From: Bradyrhizobium jicamae
GTDB taxonomy: Bacteria; Pseudomonadota; Alphaproteobacteria; Rhizobiales; Xanthobacteraceae
DNA: 64,000 nt
Assembly (NCBI RefSeq): GCF_018130695.1
Contig: NZ_JAFCJX010000030.1
Coordinates: forward strand, 1 to 64,000
Direction: 5' to 3'
In this document: positions 33,569-42,229 of the stretch, piece after piece
Layout of the letters: every line of letters begins with the position of its first letter
How positions within the stretch are numbered: position 1 is the first letter of the stretch
Program-made: the position numbers and the translations under genes
The notes under the pieces: generated by a model
What the model was told of the DNA's origin: nothing
Databases searched by the model: none
Seen by the model: the letters and a program-made list of their open reading frames with translations, nothing else

Positions 33569-35632
33569 TTACGGACTGCACACAACCTTGCGGACCTCAA
33601 CCGGCGAGGTCAGGACGAAGATGGTCTTCAGACCCCATTTCGCGCCACGGGTGCAGAGGTCGGCGTCCGTCATGTCTCGCGATATCGAGTCAGGGGTATA
33701 GGCTGCATACCCGTAGTAGCGTTCCTGGTTGCATTCGGCGCTGACCGGGTTGAGCCCGCGCAGCATCGGCACGCCAAACATGGCGGGAACGAAGAAGGAG
33801 ATGGCCTTGCAGTTGCGATAGGAGATCCAGTAGGCCGAATTCTCCGGCGGAACGAAAACGGCGGCATCCCGCGTCCGGGTAAGGCCGGCGTCCACCAGGG
33901 TCCGCACAGCCTGCGCGCGTTTCAGGCGCCTGACGTCTTTGGCGAAAAGCCTCCGGTTCTCATTGGTCGGGTCGAGCACGGTCAGGACGCGTTGCCAGGG
34001 ATCCGGATCCGCAATGGTGCCTTCGGCGAGGGCACCGCGGGTGCGCCGCTGCATTTCGGCAAGCTGGTTGCCGAGCACGAAGGGGCTGTTGATCTTCCGA
34101 TCCGTCTGCAGCACGGCCACCAGGATCGCTGCCAGCACGAACTCGGGCCGGAACAGCCGCGGCGCCCATCGCCAGAGCGGCGCGCCGCCATAGGCGGTGA
34201 CGAACACGGCAGCCGCGAAGGTCCCGATATTGATGAAGTAATACGCCGACCCGCCGGGAATCGAGAGCAACAGCGCCGGGATCGTTGAAGCCACGGCGAT
34301 CAACGCGAACATCTCCGCGGATCGCCGCCCCTCAGGCGCACCGAACCACCAGGCGACGGCCGCCGCAACGAGCAGCGTCGCGTTTGCGAGGATGTTCGAC
34401 CAGGCACCTTCAGGATAGTCGTAGACGAAGCTGAAGGGATCGAAGGTCGAAAACCCGCCGAAATTGCCGTACAGCGTGGCCAGTCCCACGACAGACACCA
34501 GAGCCAGGACAGCCGACAGCTTGAGAAATCCGAGCAGCGTCACGGTCCACAGCCGCAACAACACGTAGAAGAAGGCTGCTCCGAACACCGCCCCGACGGA
34601 AACCTTGCTGAGCAGCATCAGGACCACCGCGGCGGCGAGCGATACGGTACGAAGATCCAGCGCGCGATGCGGTCTGACGCGCGCCATCTCCGCGAGGACC
34701 GGCAACGCCAGCAGGAAAAAGATAAGCGCAAGGGAATAGGATTCGGAGACCAGATACGACGTCCAGCCGTAGATCTCGCTCAGCAGCAGCAACAGCAACG
34801 GAAGCAGCAGGATCAACGCACCGTTGCCGAGCCTTCGTGCGGCTGGCCGCACCAGATAGGTCGCAAGCGCAAGGCTGAAGAACAGCAGGGGAATCGCGAC
34901 GAATTGTCCGCCGACATAGTAGGCGGTGATCGTATCGGTGCCGAGCCACAGGCCGGCGCACCCGAACCAGATGTGCGACAGGACATGATACTCGAGCGGC
35001 CCGAAACCATCGAGGCCGATGCTCAGCACGCCGTGCTTGATCAGCATGTTCGCGATGGTCGCGTGGAATAGCGTGTCAAGATTGATAACGCCGATCAGCA
35101 CCTGTTCCGGCGACAGCACATTGGCCATGCCGAGCGAATTGATCAGCAGGAAATAGCCGACCCCGGCGAGGATCCCGCAGACGATCGCCAGCGCGGTCTG
35201 ATACAGCGCACGACGCGCCGCCAGGACGACCTGCCGCAGGCCTGCGGCAAACAGAACCAGCAGAATCGGAATCGCGACAAGGTCGGTCGCCCCTCCGAGC
35301 AGCCAGGCGAGACACGGCAGGAACAGCGTCAGCATGGTCGCCACCAGCACCTCGGCCAGCGAGCCGCCAAGGCGCTCGACCCGCGCGATCGCCAGGATCG
35401 CGGCCGAGACGACGGCGCCGAGCAGCAGAACGGCCTTGAGGAACACCCAGACATGCGGTCCGGGCATCGGCCATCGCACCATGGCTGCCATGAGGGCCAT
35501 GCTGGCCGACATGACCCAGACGAAAATCGCCGAGAAATGGATCGGCGTGGGCCGGATCGGCGCAGGCAAGAACAACGAGGCCCGCCGGACGGCGGGCACC
35601 CAAGGCTCCAGGAACTGTTCAATCGTCTGCAA
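33569..35632 (-). CDS. Large polytopic membrane protein, possible GT-C-like glycosyltransferase
   Basis: The 687-aa protein has about 12-14 hydrophobic segments up to residue 520, followed by a soluble C-terminal region of about 170 residues with several cysteines. Around residue 185 the loop NLDTLFHATIANMLIKHG...GLDG...LEYHVLSH resembles the acidic-histidine loops of GT-C membrane glycosyltransferases, but I cannot assign a family. The frame opens with TTG at 35632, with only a weak ribosome-binding site; a later ATG near residue 41 is possible. It is divergent from the CBS-kinase gene, and its position suggests a role in assembling or modifying the surface polymer. Confidence 0.75.
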   Translation of the reverse strand: MQTIEQFLEPWVPAVRRASLFLPAPIRPTPIHFSAIFVWVMSASMALMAAMVRWPMPGPHVWVFLKAVLLLGAVVSAAILAIARVERLGGSLAEVLVATMLTLFLPCLAWLLGGATDLVAIPILLVLFAAGLRQVVLAARRALYQTALAIVCGILAGVGYFLLINSLGMANVLSPEQVLIGVINLDTLFHATIANMLIKHGVLSIGLDGFGPLEYHVLSHIWFGCAGLWLGTDTITAYYVGGQFVAIPLLFFSLALATYLVRPAARRLGNGALILLLPLLLLLLSEIYGWTSYLVSESYSLALIFFLLALPVLAEMARVRPHRALDLRTVSLAAAVVLMLLSKVSVGAVFGAAFFYVLLRLWTVTLLGFLKLSAVLALVSVVGLATLYGNFGGFSTFDPFSFVYDYPEGAWSNILANATLLVAAAVAWWFGAPEGRRSAEMFALIAVASTIPALLLSIPGGSAYYFINIGTFAAAVFVTAYGGAPLWRWAPRLFRPEFVLAAILVAVLQTDRKINSPFVLGNQLAEMQRRTRGALAEGTIADPDPWQRVLTVLDPTNENRRLFAKDVRRLKRAQAVRTLVDAGLTRTRDAAVFVPPENSAYWISYRNCKAISFFVPAMFGVPMLRGLNPVSAECNQERYYGYAAYTPDSISRDMTDADLCTRGAKWGLKTIFVLTSPVEVRKVVCSP

Positions 35633-35856
35633 GCGCGCGAGCCCTGATCCGGGACGTCAACGGTGGTTCCGGCGCAGTCCGCACCCCGCAAGAGCCCCCG
35701 TATTCCGGCGCGCTAGCATACAAGGCCACTAAGCGCCACTGCCGTGCAGCTTGCATGATCCTCCCCCCTGCCGTATCTAACGACTCGAAAATGGGGGCGT
35801 TTCCGAGCGGCTCGCCACGGGGTTAAGGCATTGTACTCCCTATTATTTTTGGATTC

Positions 35857-37239
35857 ATGACATTGGCAGACACGAGCCACCTCACCATCGCCGAGACCGA
35901 GACGATTGAGGAGGCGTTTCGGCGCCTCAATGCCAACAAGCTCGGTATTCTGTTCGCCCGGGACGATGCGGGGCGCATCGTCGGCGCGGTCACCGACGGC
36001 GATATCCGCCGGCGGCTCCTGACCGGCATCGCGATCAGCGGCGCGGTTGCCGGCTGCATCAACCGTGACTTTGTCTCAGCGCCCGCCGGCGCGCCGCGCG
36101 AACAGATCCTCAAGCTCCTGGACCAACGCGTCCACGTCGTCCCGATCCTCGATCCGGCTGGCCGCCTGGTCGACGTGTTCAGCCGCGACGTGTTCAGCCT
36201 CTCCGAGGAGAGTGAAGTGTTCGCACGGGCCCGCTCGCCGGTGCGCATCAGCTTTTCCGGCGGCGGCACCGACCTTACGCATTATTTCGTCGACAATGGC
36301 GGTGCGGTGATCAACGCGACGATCGCGATGTACGCGCATGCGACGCTTCGCCGGCGCAACGACAGCCGCATCCGGATCTACTCGCACGATTTCCGCCGCA
36401 AGATCGAGGCCGACGATCTTGCTAGCCTTGGCAGTGAGGGCGAACTGGCCTTGATCAAGTCGGTTGTCCGCCTGATCAAGCCGGCCTATGGCTTCGATCT
36501 CGACGTGTCGGCGGATTTTCCGGTCGGTTCCGGTCTTGGTGGCTCGGCGGTGGTGTCGTCCGCGATCATTGGCTGCTTCAACGAGTTCCGCAGCGATCAA
36601 TGGGATCGGCACGAGATGGCCGAGATGGCGTTCCAGGCGGAGCGGTTGATGCTGAACATCCCCGGCGGCTGGCAGGACCAATACGCCACGGTGTTCGGCG
36701 GCTTCAATCACATGGAGTTCTCCTCCGAGCAGAACACCATCGTGCCGCTGCGGCTCGATCCCAACATTGTTGCCGAGCTCGAGGAGAGCCTCGTGCTCTG
36801 CTATACCGGCTCCAATCACGATTCAGGCTCGGTGCATCGCGACCAGAAGGAACAGCACCAGACCACCGACGCGGTCGCCGCCGCGGCGACCCAGAAGGAA
36901 CTCACGCGGCAGCTTCGCCATCATCTGCTGCGCGGCCAGTTGCTCGAATGCGGCCATTTGATCGACCAGGCCTGGCACGCCAAGCGTCGCCTGAGCTCGA
37001 AGATCAGTTCGACCGAGCTCGACGGCATTTACGATCACGCCAAGGCGCATGGCGCCGTCGGCGGCAAGCTGCTCGGCGCCGGCGGCGGCGGCTACTTCAT
37101 CTTCTTCGTCCGTCCGTTCGAGCGCTATCCGCTGATCTCGGCGCTGGAGCAGAGGGGCCTGCGCTGCTCCCGTATCGCCTTCGAGGAGAACGGACTGCGC
37201 ACCTGGAAATCGCGGTTCCCCGCCGCGGTGAGGTCATAG
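35857..37239 (+). CDS. CBS-domain and GHMP sugar kinase fusion (HddA-like)
   Basis: Residues 1-120 form a CBS pair (AGRIVGAVTDGDIRRRLLTG, then AGRLVDVFSRDV), normally an adenine-nucleotide sensor. Residues 125-460 are a GHMP kinase: RSPVRISFSGGGTDL, the ATP loop PVGSGLGGSAVVSS, and the C-terminal GKLLGAGGGGYFIFF. The kinase half resembles D-glycero-D-manno-heptose 7-phosphate kinase (HddA) and fucokinase-type enzymes, which phosphorylate C1. It begins a seven-gene run with 7 or fewer bases to the next gene. A CBS-gated sugar kinase is an unusual combination. Confidence 0.9.
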   Translation: MTLADTSHLTIAETETIEEAFRRLNANKLGILFARDDAGRIVGAVTDGDIRRRLLTGIAISGAVAGCINRDFVSAPAGAPREQILKLLDQRVHVVPILDPAGRLVDVFSRDVFSLSEESEVFARARSPVRISFSGGGTDLTHYFVDNGGAVINATIAMYAHATLRRRNDSRIRIYSHDFRRKIEADDLASLGSEGELALIKSVVRLIKPAYGFDLDVSADFPVGSGLGGSAVVSSAIIGCFNEFRSDQWDRHEMAEMAFQAERLMLNIPGGWQDQYATVFGGFNHMEFSSEQNTIVPLRLDPNIVAELEESLVLCYTGSNHDSGSVHRDQKEQHQTTDAVAAAATQKELTRQLRHHLLRGQLLECGHLIDQAWHAKRRLSSKISSTELDGIYDHAKAHGAVGGKLLGAGGGGYFIFFVRPFERYPLISALEQRGLRCSRIAFEENGLRTWKSRFPAAVRS

Positions 37240-37246
37240 ATCGAGC

Positions 37247-39172
37247 ATGTTGATGAATTCGACCACGCAAGCCGCAACGATCACGATCGGCAACCGCACC
37301 ATCGGCGACGGCCAGCCGTGCTATGTCATCGCGGAGATCGGCAACAATCATAATGGCGACTTTGACCGCGCCATCAAGCTGGTCGACGCCGCGGTCGCGG
37401 CCGGTGCCGACTGCGCCAAATTCCAGATGCGCAAGCTCGACGAGGTCTATCGCGCCTCCTCGCTGTCCGGAAAAGACGACGATCTCGCGGTCGAGTACAC
37501 GCTCGATCTGCTGCGCCGGTTCGAGCTGACAACCGAGCAGCAGCGCCGCATCGCCGACTACTGCGCCTCAAAGAACATCCAGTATCTCTGCACGCCCTGG
37601 GACGCTGCGAGCGTCGCGGTGCTCGAGAGCTTCGGCGTCCACGCCTACAAGGTCGCCTCCGCCGACCTGACCAACCTGCCTCTGCTGGCCAAACTTGCCG
37701 CGACCGGCAAGACGCTGATCGTCTCGACCGGCATGAGCACCTCCGACGAGATCAAGACTGCCGCAAAATTCCTCGACGATCGCAAGGCGAACTACGTTCT
37801 CTTGCATTGTCAGAGCACCTACCCCGCCGCGCTCCATAACATCCATCTGCGCTTCATGGAGACGCTGCGCGAGATCCATCCCTTTGTCGGCTATTCCGGC
37901 CACGAGCGCGGCATCGCGGTGTCGACGGCCGCCGTGGCGATGGGCGCGGTGCTGATCGAGCGTCACATCACGCTCGACCGCGAGATGGAAGGCCCCGACC
38001 ATGCCGCGAGCCTCGAGCCGGAGGAGTTCAAGGCGCTGGTCAGCGGCATCCGTGAAGTCGAAGCCGCGCGCGGCGAGAAACTTGCCGAGCGCGTGCTGAG
38101 CCAGGGCGAATTGATCAACCGCGAAAACCTCGCCAAGAGTCTGGTCGCCGCGCGCGACATCGCCGCGGGCACGGTCATCTCGGACGCCGACGTCGCCGTG
38201 AAAAGCCCGGGCCAGGGCCTGTCGCCGCTGAAGATGCCGGCACTGATCGGCAAGCGCATCGCGCGCAAGATGTCGGCCGACGACTATTTCTTCCAGAGCG
38301 ACCTCGACGAGGGCGCGGCGAAGGCGCGGCGCTATCGCTTCGACCGGCCCTGGGGCGTGCCGGTGCGCTATCACGACACCGAGCGTTTCCTGGAAATCTG
38401 CCAGCCCGACATCATCGAGTTCCATCTCAGCTATAGCGACATGGAGCGCGATCCTGCCGCCTATCTCTCCGGCACCTACGATCTCGGTTTCGTCGTGCAT
38501 GCCCCCGAGCTGTTCGCCGGCAGCAAGCTGATGGATCTGGCGACGCCGGACGAGGCGCTGCGGCGCTACTCGCTGGAGCAGACCCAGGCGGTGATCGACA
38601 TCACCCGCGGGCTCAAGAAGTTCTTTCCGAAGACCAAGCGGCCGCCGATCGTCGCCAATATCGGCGGCTTCACGATGGACGAGCCGCTGCCGCCGGAGGA
38701 GAAAGCCGAGCGCTATCGCATCTTCGCGGCGAGCCTGAAGGAGCTCGACATGGATGGCGTCGAGCTGATCCCGCAGACCATGGCGCCCTTCCCCTGGCAT
38801 TTCGGCGGCCAGCGCCACCAGAACATCTTCATCTTCCCCGAGGAGTCGGCGGCGTTCTGCGCCAGGCACGATTTGCGGATGTGCGTCGATATCTCCCACA
38901 CCAAACTCGCTGCCAATCATTTCGGATTCGACTTCGCGCAAGGCCTGGCGCAGCTCGGCCCGCACACCGCGCATCTGCATTTCGGCGACGCCAAGGGCCT
39001 CGACGGCGAGGGCCTGCAGATCGGCGAAGGCGAGATCGATTTCGACGAGATCGGCGCGGTGCTGCGCAAGCATGCCCCCGGTGCCTCCTTCATCCCCGAG
39101 ATCTGGCAGGGTCACAAGAACATGGGCGAAGGTTTCTGGACGGCGTTCGAGCGCCTTGAGGGCCGCATATGA
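37247..39172 (+). CDS. NeuB-type ulosonate synthase fused to a xylose-isomerase-like TIM barrel
   Basis: In this 641-aa fusion, residues about 20-280 are a NeuB synthase (YVIAEIGNNHNGDFDRA, SADLTNLPLL, STYPAALHNI, VGYSGHERGIAVS, ERHITLDREMEGPDH). They condense phosphoenolpyruvate with an aldose to give a 3-deoxy-ulosonic acid. Residues about 285-345 are the antifreeze-like SAF domain (LAKSLVAARDIAAGTVIS). From about 350 to the end is a sugar-phosphate isomerase/epimerase TIM barrel with metal-site-like segments VELIPQTM, MCVDISHTKLAANH, HLHFGDAKG and PEIWQGH. The barrel may make or reshape the aldose substrate. It overlaps the CMP-sugar synthetase by 4 bases. It is distinct from the PseI at 56573. 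Confidence 0.92.
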   Translation: MLMNSTTQAATITIGNRTIGDGQPCYVIAEIGNNHNGDFDRAIKLVDAAVAAGADCAKFQMRKLDEVYRASSLSGKDDDLAVEYTLDLLRRFELTTEQQRRIADYCASKNIQYLCTPWDAASVAVLESFGVHAYKVASADLTNLPLLAKLAATGKTLIVSTGMSTSDEIKTAAKFLDDRKANYVLLHCQSTYPAALHNIHLRFMETLREIHPFVGYSGHERGIAVSTAAVAMGAVLIERHITLDREMEGPDHAASLEPEEFKALVSGIREVEAARGEKLAERVLSQGELINRENLAKSLVAARDIAAGTVISDADVAVKSPGQGLSPLKMPALIGKRIARKMSADDYFFQSDLDEGAAKARRYRFDRPWGVPVRYHDTERFLEICQPDIIEFHLSYSDMERDPAAYLSGTYDLGFVVHAPELFAGSKLMDLATPDEALRRYSLEQTQAVIDITRGLKKFFPKTKRPPIVANIGGFTMDEPLPPEEKAERYRIFAASLKELDMDGVELIPQTMAPFPWHFGGQRHQNIFIFPEESAAFCARHDLRMCVDISHTKLAANHFGFDFAQGLAQLGPHTAHLHFGDAKGLDGEGLQIGEGEIDFDEIGAVLRKHAPGASFIPEIWQGHKNMGEGFWTAFERLEGRI

Positions 39173-39870
39173 CCACGCAAGAAGCAAAGCGCACGCTGGC
39201 GGTGATCGCGGCGCGCGGCGGCTCCAAGGGCATCCCGAACAAGAATCTGATCGACATCTGCGGCAAGCCGCTGCTCGCCTGGACCGTGATCCAGGCCAAG
39301 GCCGCGCGGGGCGTCGATGCGGTTGCGGTCTCCTCCGACAGCGACACGATCCTCGCCGCAGCCGAAGCCGCCGGTGCGATCGGCGTTCGCCGGCCTGAGG
39401 ATATCTCCGGCGATCTCGCCTCCTCGGAATCGGCCTGGCTGCACGCGCTCGAAGCCGTCGACCGCCCCCACGGCCCGTTCGAGCGCATCGTTGCGCTGCA
39501 GGCGACCTCGCCGATCCGCGAATCCAGCGACATCGAAAAGGCGCTCGACACCTTCGAGCGGGAGCAGCTCGACAGCCTGCTCTCGGTCTGCGAGGTCGAG
39601 GACTATTTCAACTGGCGCATCGGCACATCAGGTCCGGAGCCGATCAATTACGACTTCCACAACCGCCGCATGCGCCAGCAGATCGAGAAACGCTATCTCG
39701 AGAACGGCTCGTTCTACGTTTTCATTCCCTCATTGCTGCGCGAGCAGCAGAACCGCCTCGGCGGCAAGATCGGGATGCAGCTGATGGACCGCCACAAGAT
39801 GTTCCAGATCGACCGCATCGAGGACATCAAGCTCTGTGCGGCCATCATGCGCAGCTATGGCTATGCCTGA
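39169..39870 (+). CDS. CMP-ulosonic acid synthetase (NeuA-like cytidylyltransferase)
   Basis: The 233-aa cytidylyltransferase begins AVIAARGGSKGIPNKN (11-26), the CTP-binding motif of NeuA/PseF/KdsB relatives, and has LQATSPIRESSDIEKALD and a C-terminal FQIDRIEDIKL segment. It activates a ulosonic acid as its CMP derivative for transfer. It sits directly after the NeuB fusion (4-base overlap) and is separate from PseF at 45292, which supports two different ulosonic acids being made in this cell. Confidence 0.92.
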   Translation: MTTQEAKRTLAVIAARGGSKGIPNKNLIDICGKPLLAWTVIQAKAARGVDAVAVSSDSDTILAAAEAAGAIGVRRPEDISGDLASSESAWLHALEAVDRPHGPFERIVALQATSPIRESSDIEKALDTFEREQLDSLLSVCEVEDYFNWRIGTSGPEPINYDFHNRRMRQQIEKRYLENGSFYVFIPSLLREQQNRLGGKIGMQLMDRHKMFQIDRIEDIKLCAAIMRSYGYA

Positions 39871-40612
39871 CCTCACCGCTTTCTCGCTCCAGGGCAGATG
39901 CGCGCTCGTCACCGGCGCCTCGCGCGGCATTGGCGCAGCGATCGCGGCGGGCCTTGCAGCCGCAGGCGCGACCGTGTTCGGCCTCAGCCGCTCCGGCACA
40001 GCACCGCAGGCCGTCACGGCGATTGCCTGCGATCTCGCGGATGATGCGGCGATCCGGCGCGCTTTCACTCAGGTTGCCCGGCTCGACATCCTCGTCAACG
40101 CCGCCGGCATCAGCCTGCCGGCGGGCCAGGCCGATGAGCTGCAGCGCTTCCGCACCACGGTCGCAACCGACCTCACCGGCGTCTACGCCACGATCCTTGC
40201 GGCCTATCCGCTGCTCAAGCAGGCCGGCGGTGGCTCGATCATCAACGTCACCAGCATCAATTCGGTGCGCGGCTTCCCCGGCAATCCCGGTTATGTCGCC
40301 GCGAAAGCCGGCCTGGCCGGCCTCACCCGCGCGCTGGCGGCCGACTACGCCCGCGACGGCATCCGCGTCAACGCGTTGGCGCCCGGCTATGTCGCAACCG
40401 AGATGACGGCCGGCAGCTACGCCGATCCCGCGATGCATGAAGACCGCCGCCGCCACACCATGCTCGGCCGTTGGGGCCAGCCCGACGACATGGTCGGCGC
40501 AGCGATTTTCCTGGCCTCGCCGGCGTCGGCCTATGTCACCGGGCAGGAACTGTTCGTCGACGGCGGCTGGACCGCCAAGGGCCTCGCTATATCAACGGAT
40601 CGCACATCGTGA
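39863..40612 (+). CDS. Short-chain dehydrogenase/reductase (first of three)
   Basis: The 249-aa classical SDR has TGASRGIG (17-24) and catalytic Ser131, Tyr144 and Lys148 (YVAAK). A C-terminal FVDGGWTAKG is typical of the family. ATG 39863 gives an 8-base overlap with the preceding cytidylyltransferase; an ATG two codons earlier is possible. Classical SDRs oxidise or reduce a hydroxyl/keto group with NAD(P)H. Here the substrate is probably a sugar or ulosonate intermediate, from its position in the module. Confidence 0.88.
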   Translation: MPDLTAFSLQGRCALVTGASRGIGAAIAAGLAAAGATVFGLSRSGTAPQAVTAIACDLADDAAIRRAFTQVARLDILVNAAGISLPAGQADELQRFRTTVATDLTGVYATILAAYPLLKQAGGGSIINVTSINSVRGFPGNPGYVAAKAGLAGLTRALAADYARDGIRVNALAPGYVATEMTAGSYADPAMHEDRRRHTMLGRWGQPDDMVGAAIFLASPASAYVTGQELFVDGGWTAKGLAISTDRTS

Positions 40613-41457
40613 CCTCACCGCTTCAACGCATCGGCTTCATGCAGGGACGGCTGTCGGCCATGGTCGACGGCAAGATCCAGGCCTTCCCATGGAATGAATG
40701 GCGGGAGGAATTTCCGCGCGCCAAGGCGCTCGGCCTGACGCGGATGGAATGGACCATCGACCAGGACCGGTTGCGCGAAAATCCGCTGACCACCGAAGCC
40801 GGACAAAAGGACATTATCGGCGTCGCGCAGGCCAACGGCCTGCGGATTCCGAGCCTGACCGGCGACTGCTTCATGCAGGCTCCGTTCTGGAAAGCCAGCG
40901 GCAGCGCGCGAGCCGCGCTGGTCGACGATCTCGATCTCGTCGTGGCGTCCTGCAGCAAGCTCGGCGTCGAATTCGTCGTGATCCCGCTGGTCGACAACGG
41001 CAAGATCGAGACCGCCGAGCAGGAAGCGACGCTGCTCCACGTTTTGCGCGACCGGGCGGCGTCCCTCGCAAGACAGGGCGTCAAGATCGTCTTCGAATCC
41101 GATCTGCCGCCGGCACCGCTGGCGGCATTCATCGCAAAGCTGCCCGTGGAAACCTTCGGCATCAATTACGACGTCGGCAACAGCGCCTCGCTCGGCTATG
41201 ACAGCACGGAGGAGATCGCAGCCTACGCGCCGCGCATCCTCAACGTCCATGTCAAGGACCGCCTGCGTGGCGGCACCACGGTGCCGCTCGGCACCGGTGC
41301 GGCCGACCTCGCCAAGGCGATCCGGTTGATCGAGCAGTCCGGCTACACCGGACAATACATCCTGCAGACTGCGCGCGCCGCCGACGGTGATCACGCCGGC
41401 GCGCTCGCCCGCTACCGCGACATGACCATCGGCTGGATCGGGGCGGCCCGGCGATGA
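40609..41457 (+). CDS. Sugar phosphate isomerase/epimerase-like TIM-barrel protein
   Basis: The 282-aa protein matches the AP-endonuclease-2/xylose-isomerase-like barrel: IGFMQGRLS at the start, MEWTIDQ, VVIPLVDNG, KIVFESDLPP, FGINYDVGNS and LNVHVKDR supply the metal-binding Glu, Asp and His residues. GTG at 40609 overlaps the preceding stop (GTGA). It is a stand-alone relative of the C-terminal barrel of the NeuB fusion, so this module has two such barrels, perhaps acting at different steps. Confidence 0.87.
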   Translation: MTSPLQRIGFMQGRLSAMVDGKIQAFPWNEWREEFPRAKALGLTRMEWTIDQDRLRENPLTTEAGQKDIIGVAQANGLRIPSLTGDCFMQAPFWKASGSARAALVDDLDLVVASCSKLGVEFVVIPLVDNGKIETAEQEATLLHVLRDRAASLARQGVKIVFESDLPPAPLAAFIAKLPVETFGINYDVGNSASLGYDSTEEIAAYAPRILNVHVKDRLRGGTTVPLGTGAADLAKAIRLIEQSGYTGQYILQTARAADGDHAGALARYRDMTIGWIGAARR

Positions 41458-42215
41458 AGCTCGAGCTCGACAACCGCGTTGCCCTGGTCGTCGGTGCCAG
41501 CCGCGGCATAGGCCGTGCGATCGCGCAGGCGCTCGCTGCCGAAGGCGCGAAAGTTGCGCTCGCCGCGCGCGGGGCCGACACACTGAAGACCGCCGCACAG
41601 GAGATTGGCGGCGCGACGTCCTGCCACACCGCCGATGTTACCGATCCCGCCTCGGCGGCAGCGCTGGTGCGCGAGGTCGAGCAGCGGCATGGCGGCATCG
41701 ACGTCCTCGTCTGCAATGTCGGCAGCGGCGCCTCTGTTCCGCCGGGTCAGGAAACCTCGGCGGAATGGTCGCGCGTGATCTCGCTCAACCTGTTCGCCAC
41801 CACCAACATGATCGAGGCGGCGCGGCCGGTGATGGCGCGCGGCAGCGGCGAGCGCGCAATCGTCTGCATCTCCTCGATCTGTGGCCTCGCTGCGCTCGGC
41901 GCGCCCGTAACCTATTCCGCGGCTAAGGCGGCGCTCAATGCGACGGTGCGCGGTCTCGCGCGTCCGCTCGCGACCGAGGGCATCCGCATCAACGCGGTTG
42001 CGCCCGGCAACATTCTTGCGGCTGAGGGCACCTGGGAACGCAAGCTCAGGGAGAACAAGGCCGCGGTCGACGACATGCTGACGCGCGAGGTCGCGCTGCG
42101 CCGGCTCGGCAGGCCGGAGGAGATCGCCGACCTCGTCGCCTTTCTCGCCTCGCCGCGCGCGTCCTTCATCACCGGCACCGTCGTCGTCGCCGACGGCGGC
42201 CAGCTGCGCGCCTGA
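41454..42215 (+). CDS. Short-chain dehydrogenase/reductase (second of three)
   Basis: The 253-aa SDR has GASRGIG at 14-20, NVG in place of the usual NAG, and catalytic Ser141, Tyr154 and Lys158 (YSAAK). The C-terminus ends VVVADGGQLRA. It overlaps the TIM-barrel gene by 4 bases, so the two are translationally coupled. The exact reaction is unknown. Confidence 0.88.
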   Translation: MKLELDNRVALVVGASRGIGRAIAQALAAEGAKVALAARGADTLKTAAQEIGGATSCHTADVTDPASAAALVREVEQRHGGIDVLVCNVGSGASVPPGQETSAEWSRVISLNLFATTNMIEAARPVMARGSGERAIVCISSICGLAALGAPVTYSAAKAALNATVRGLARPLATEGIRINAVAPGNILAAEGTWERKLRENKAAVDDMLTREVALRRLGRPEEIADLVAFLASPRASFITGTVVVADGGQLRA

Positions 42216-42229
42216 ACTGGAGTCTTGCC

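Noticed and set aside
37568..39187. A 539-codon minus-strand frame opposite the NeuB fusion
   Set aside because: The plus strand encodes clear NeuB and TIM-barrel motifs; the antisense frame has none.
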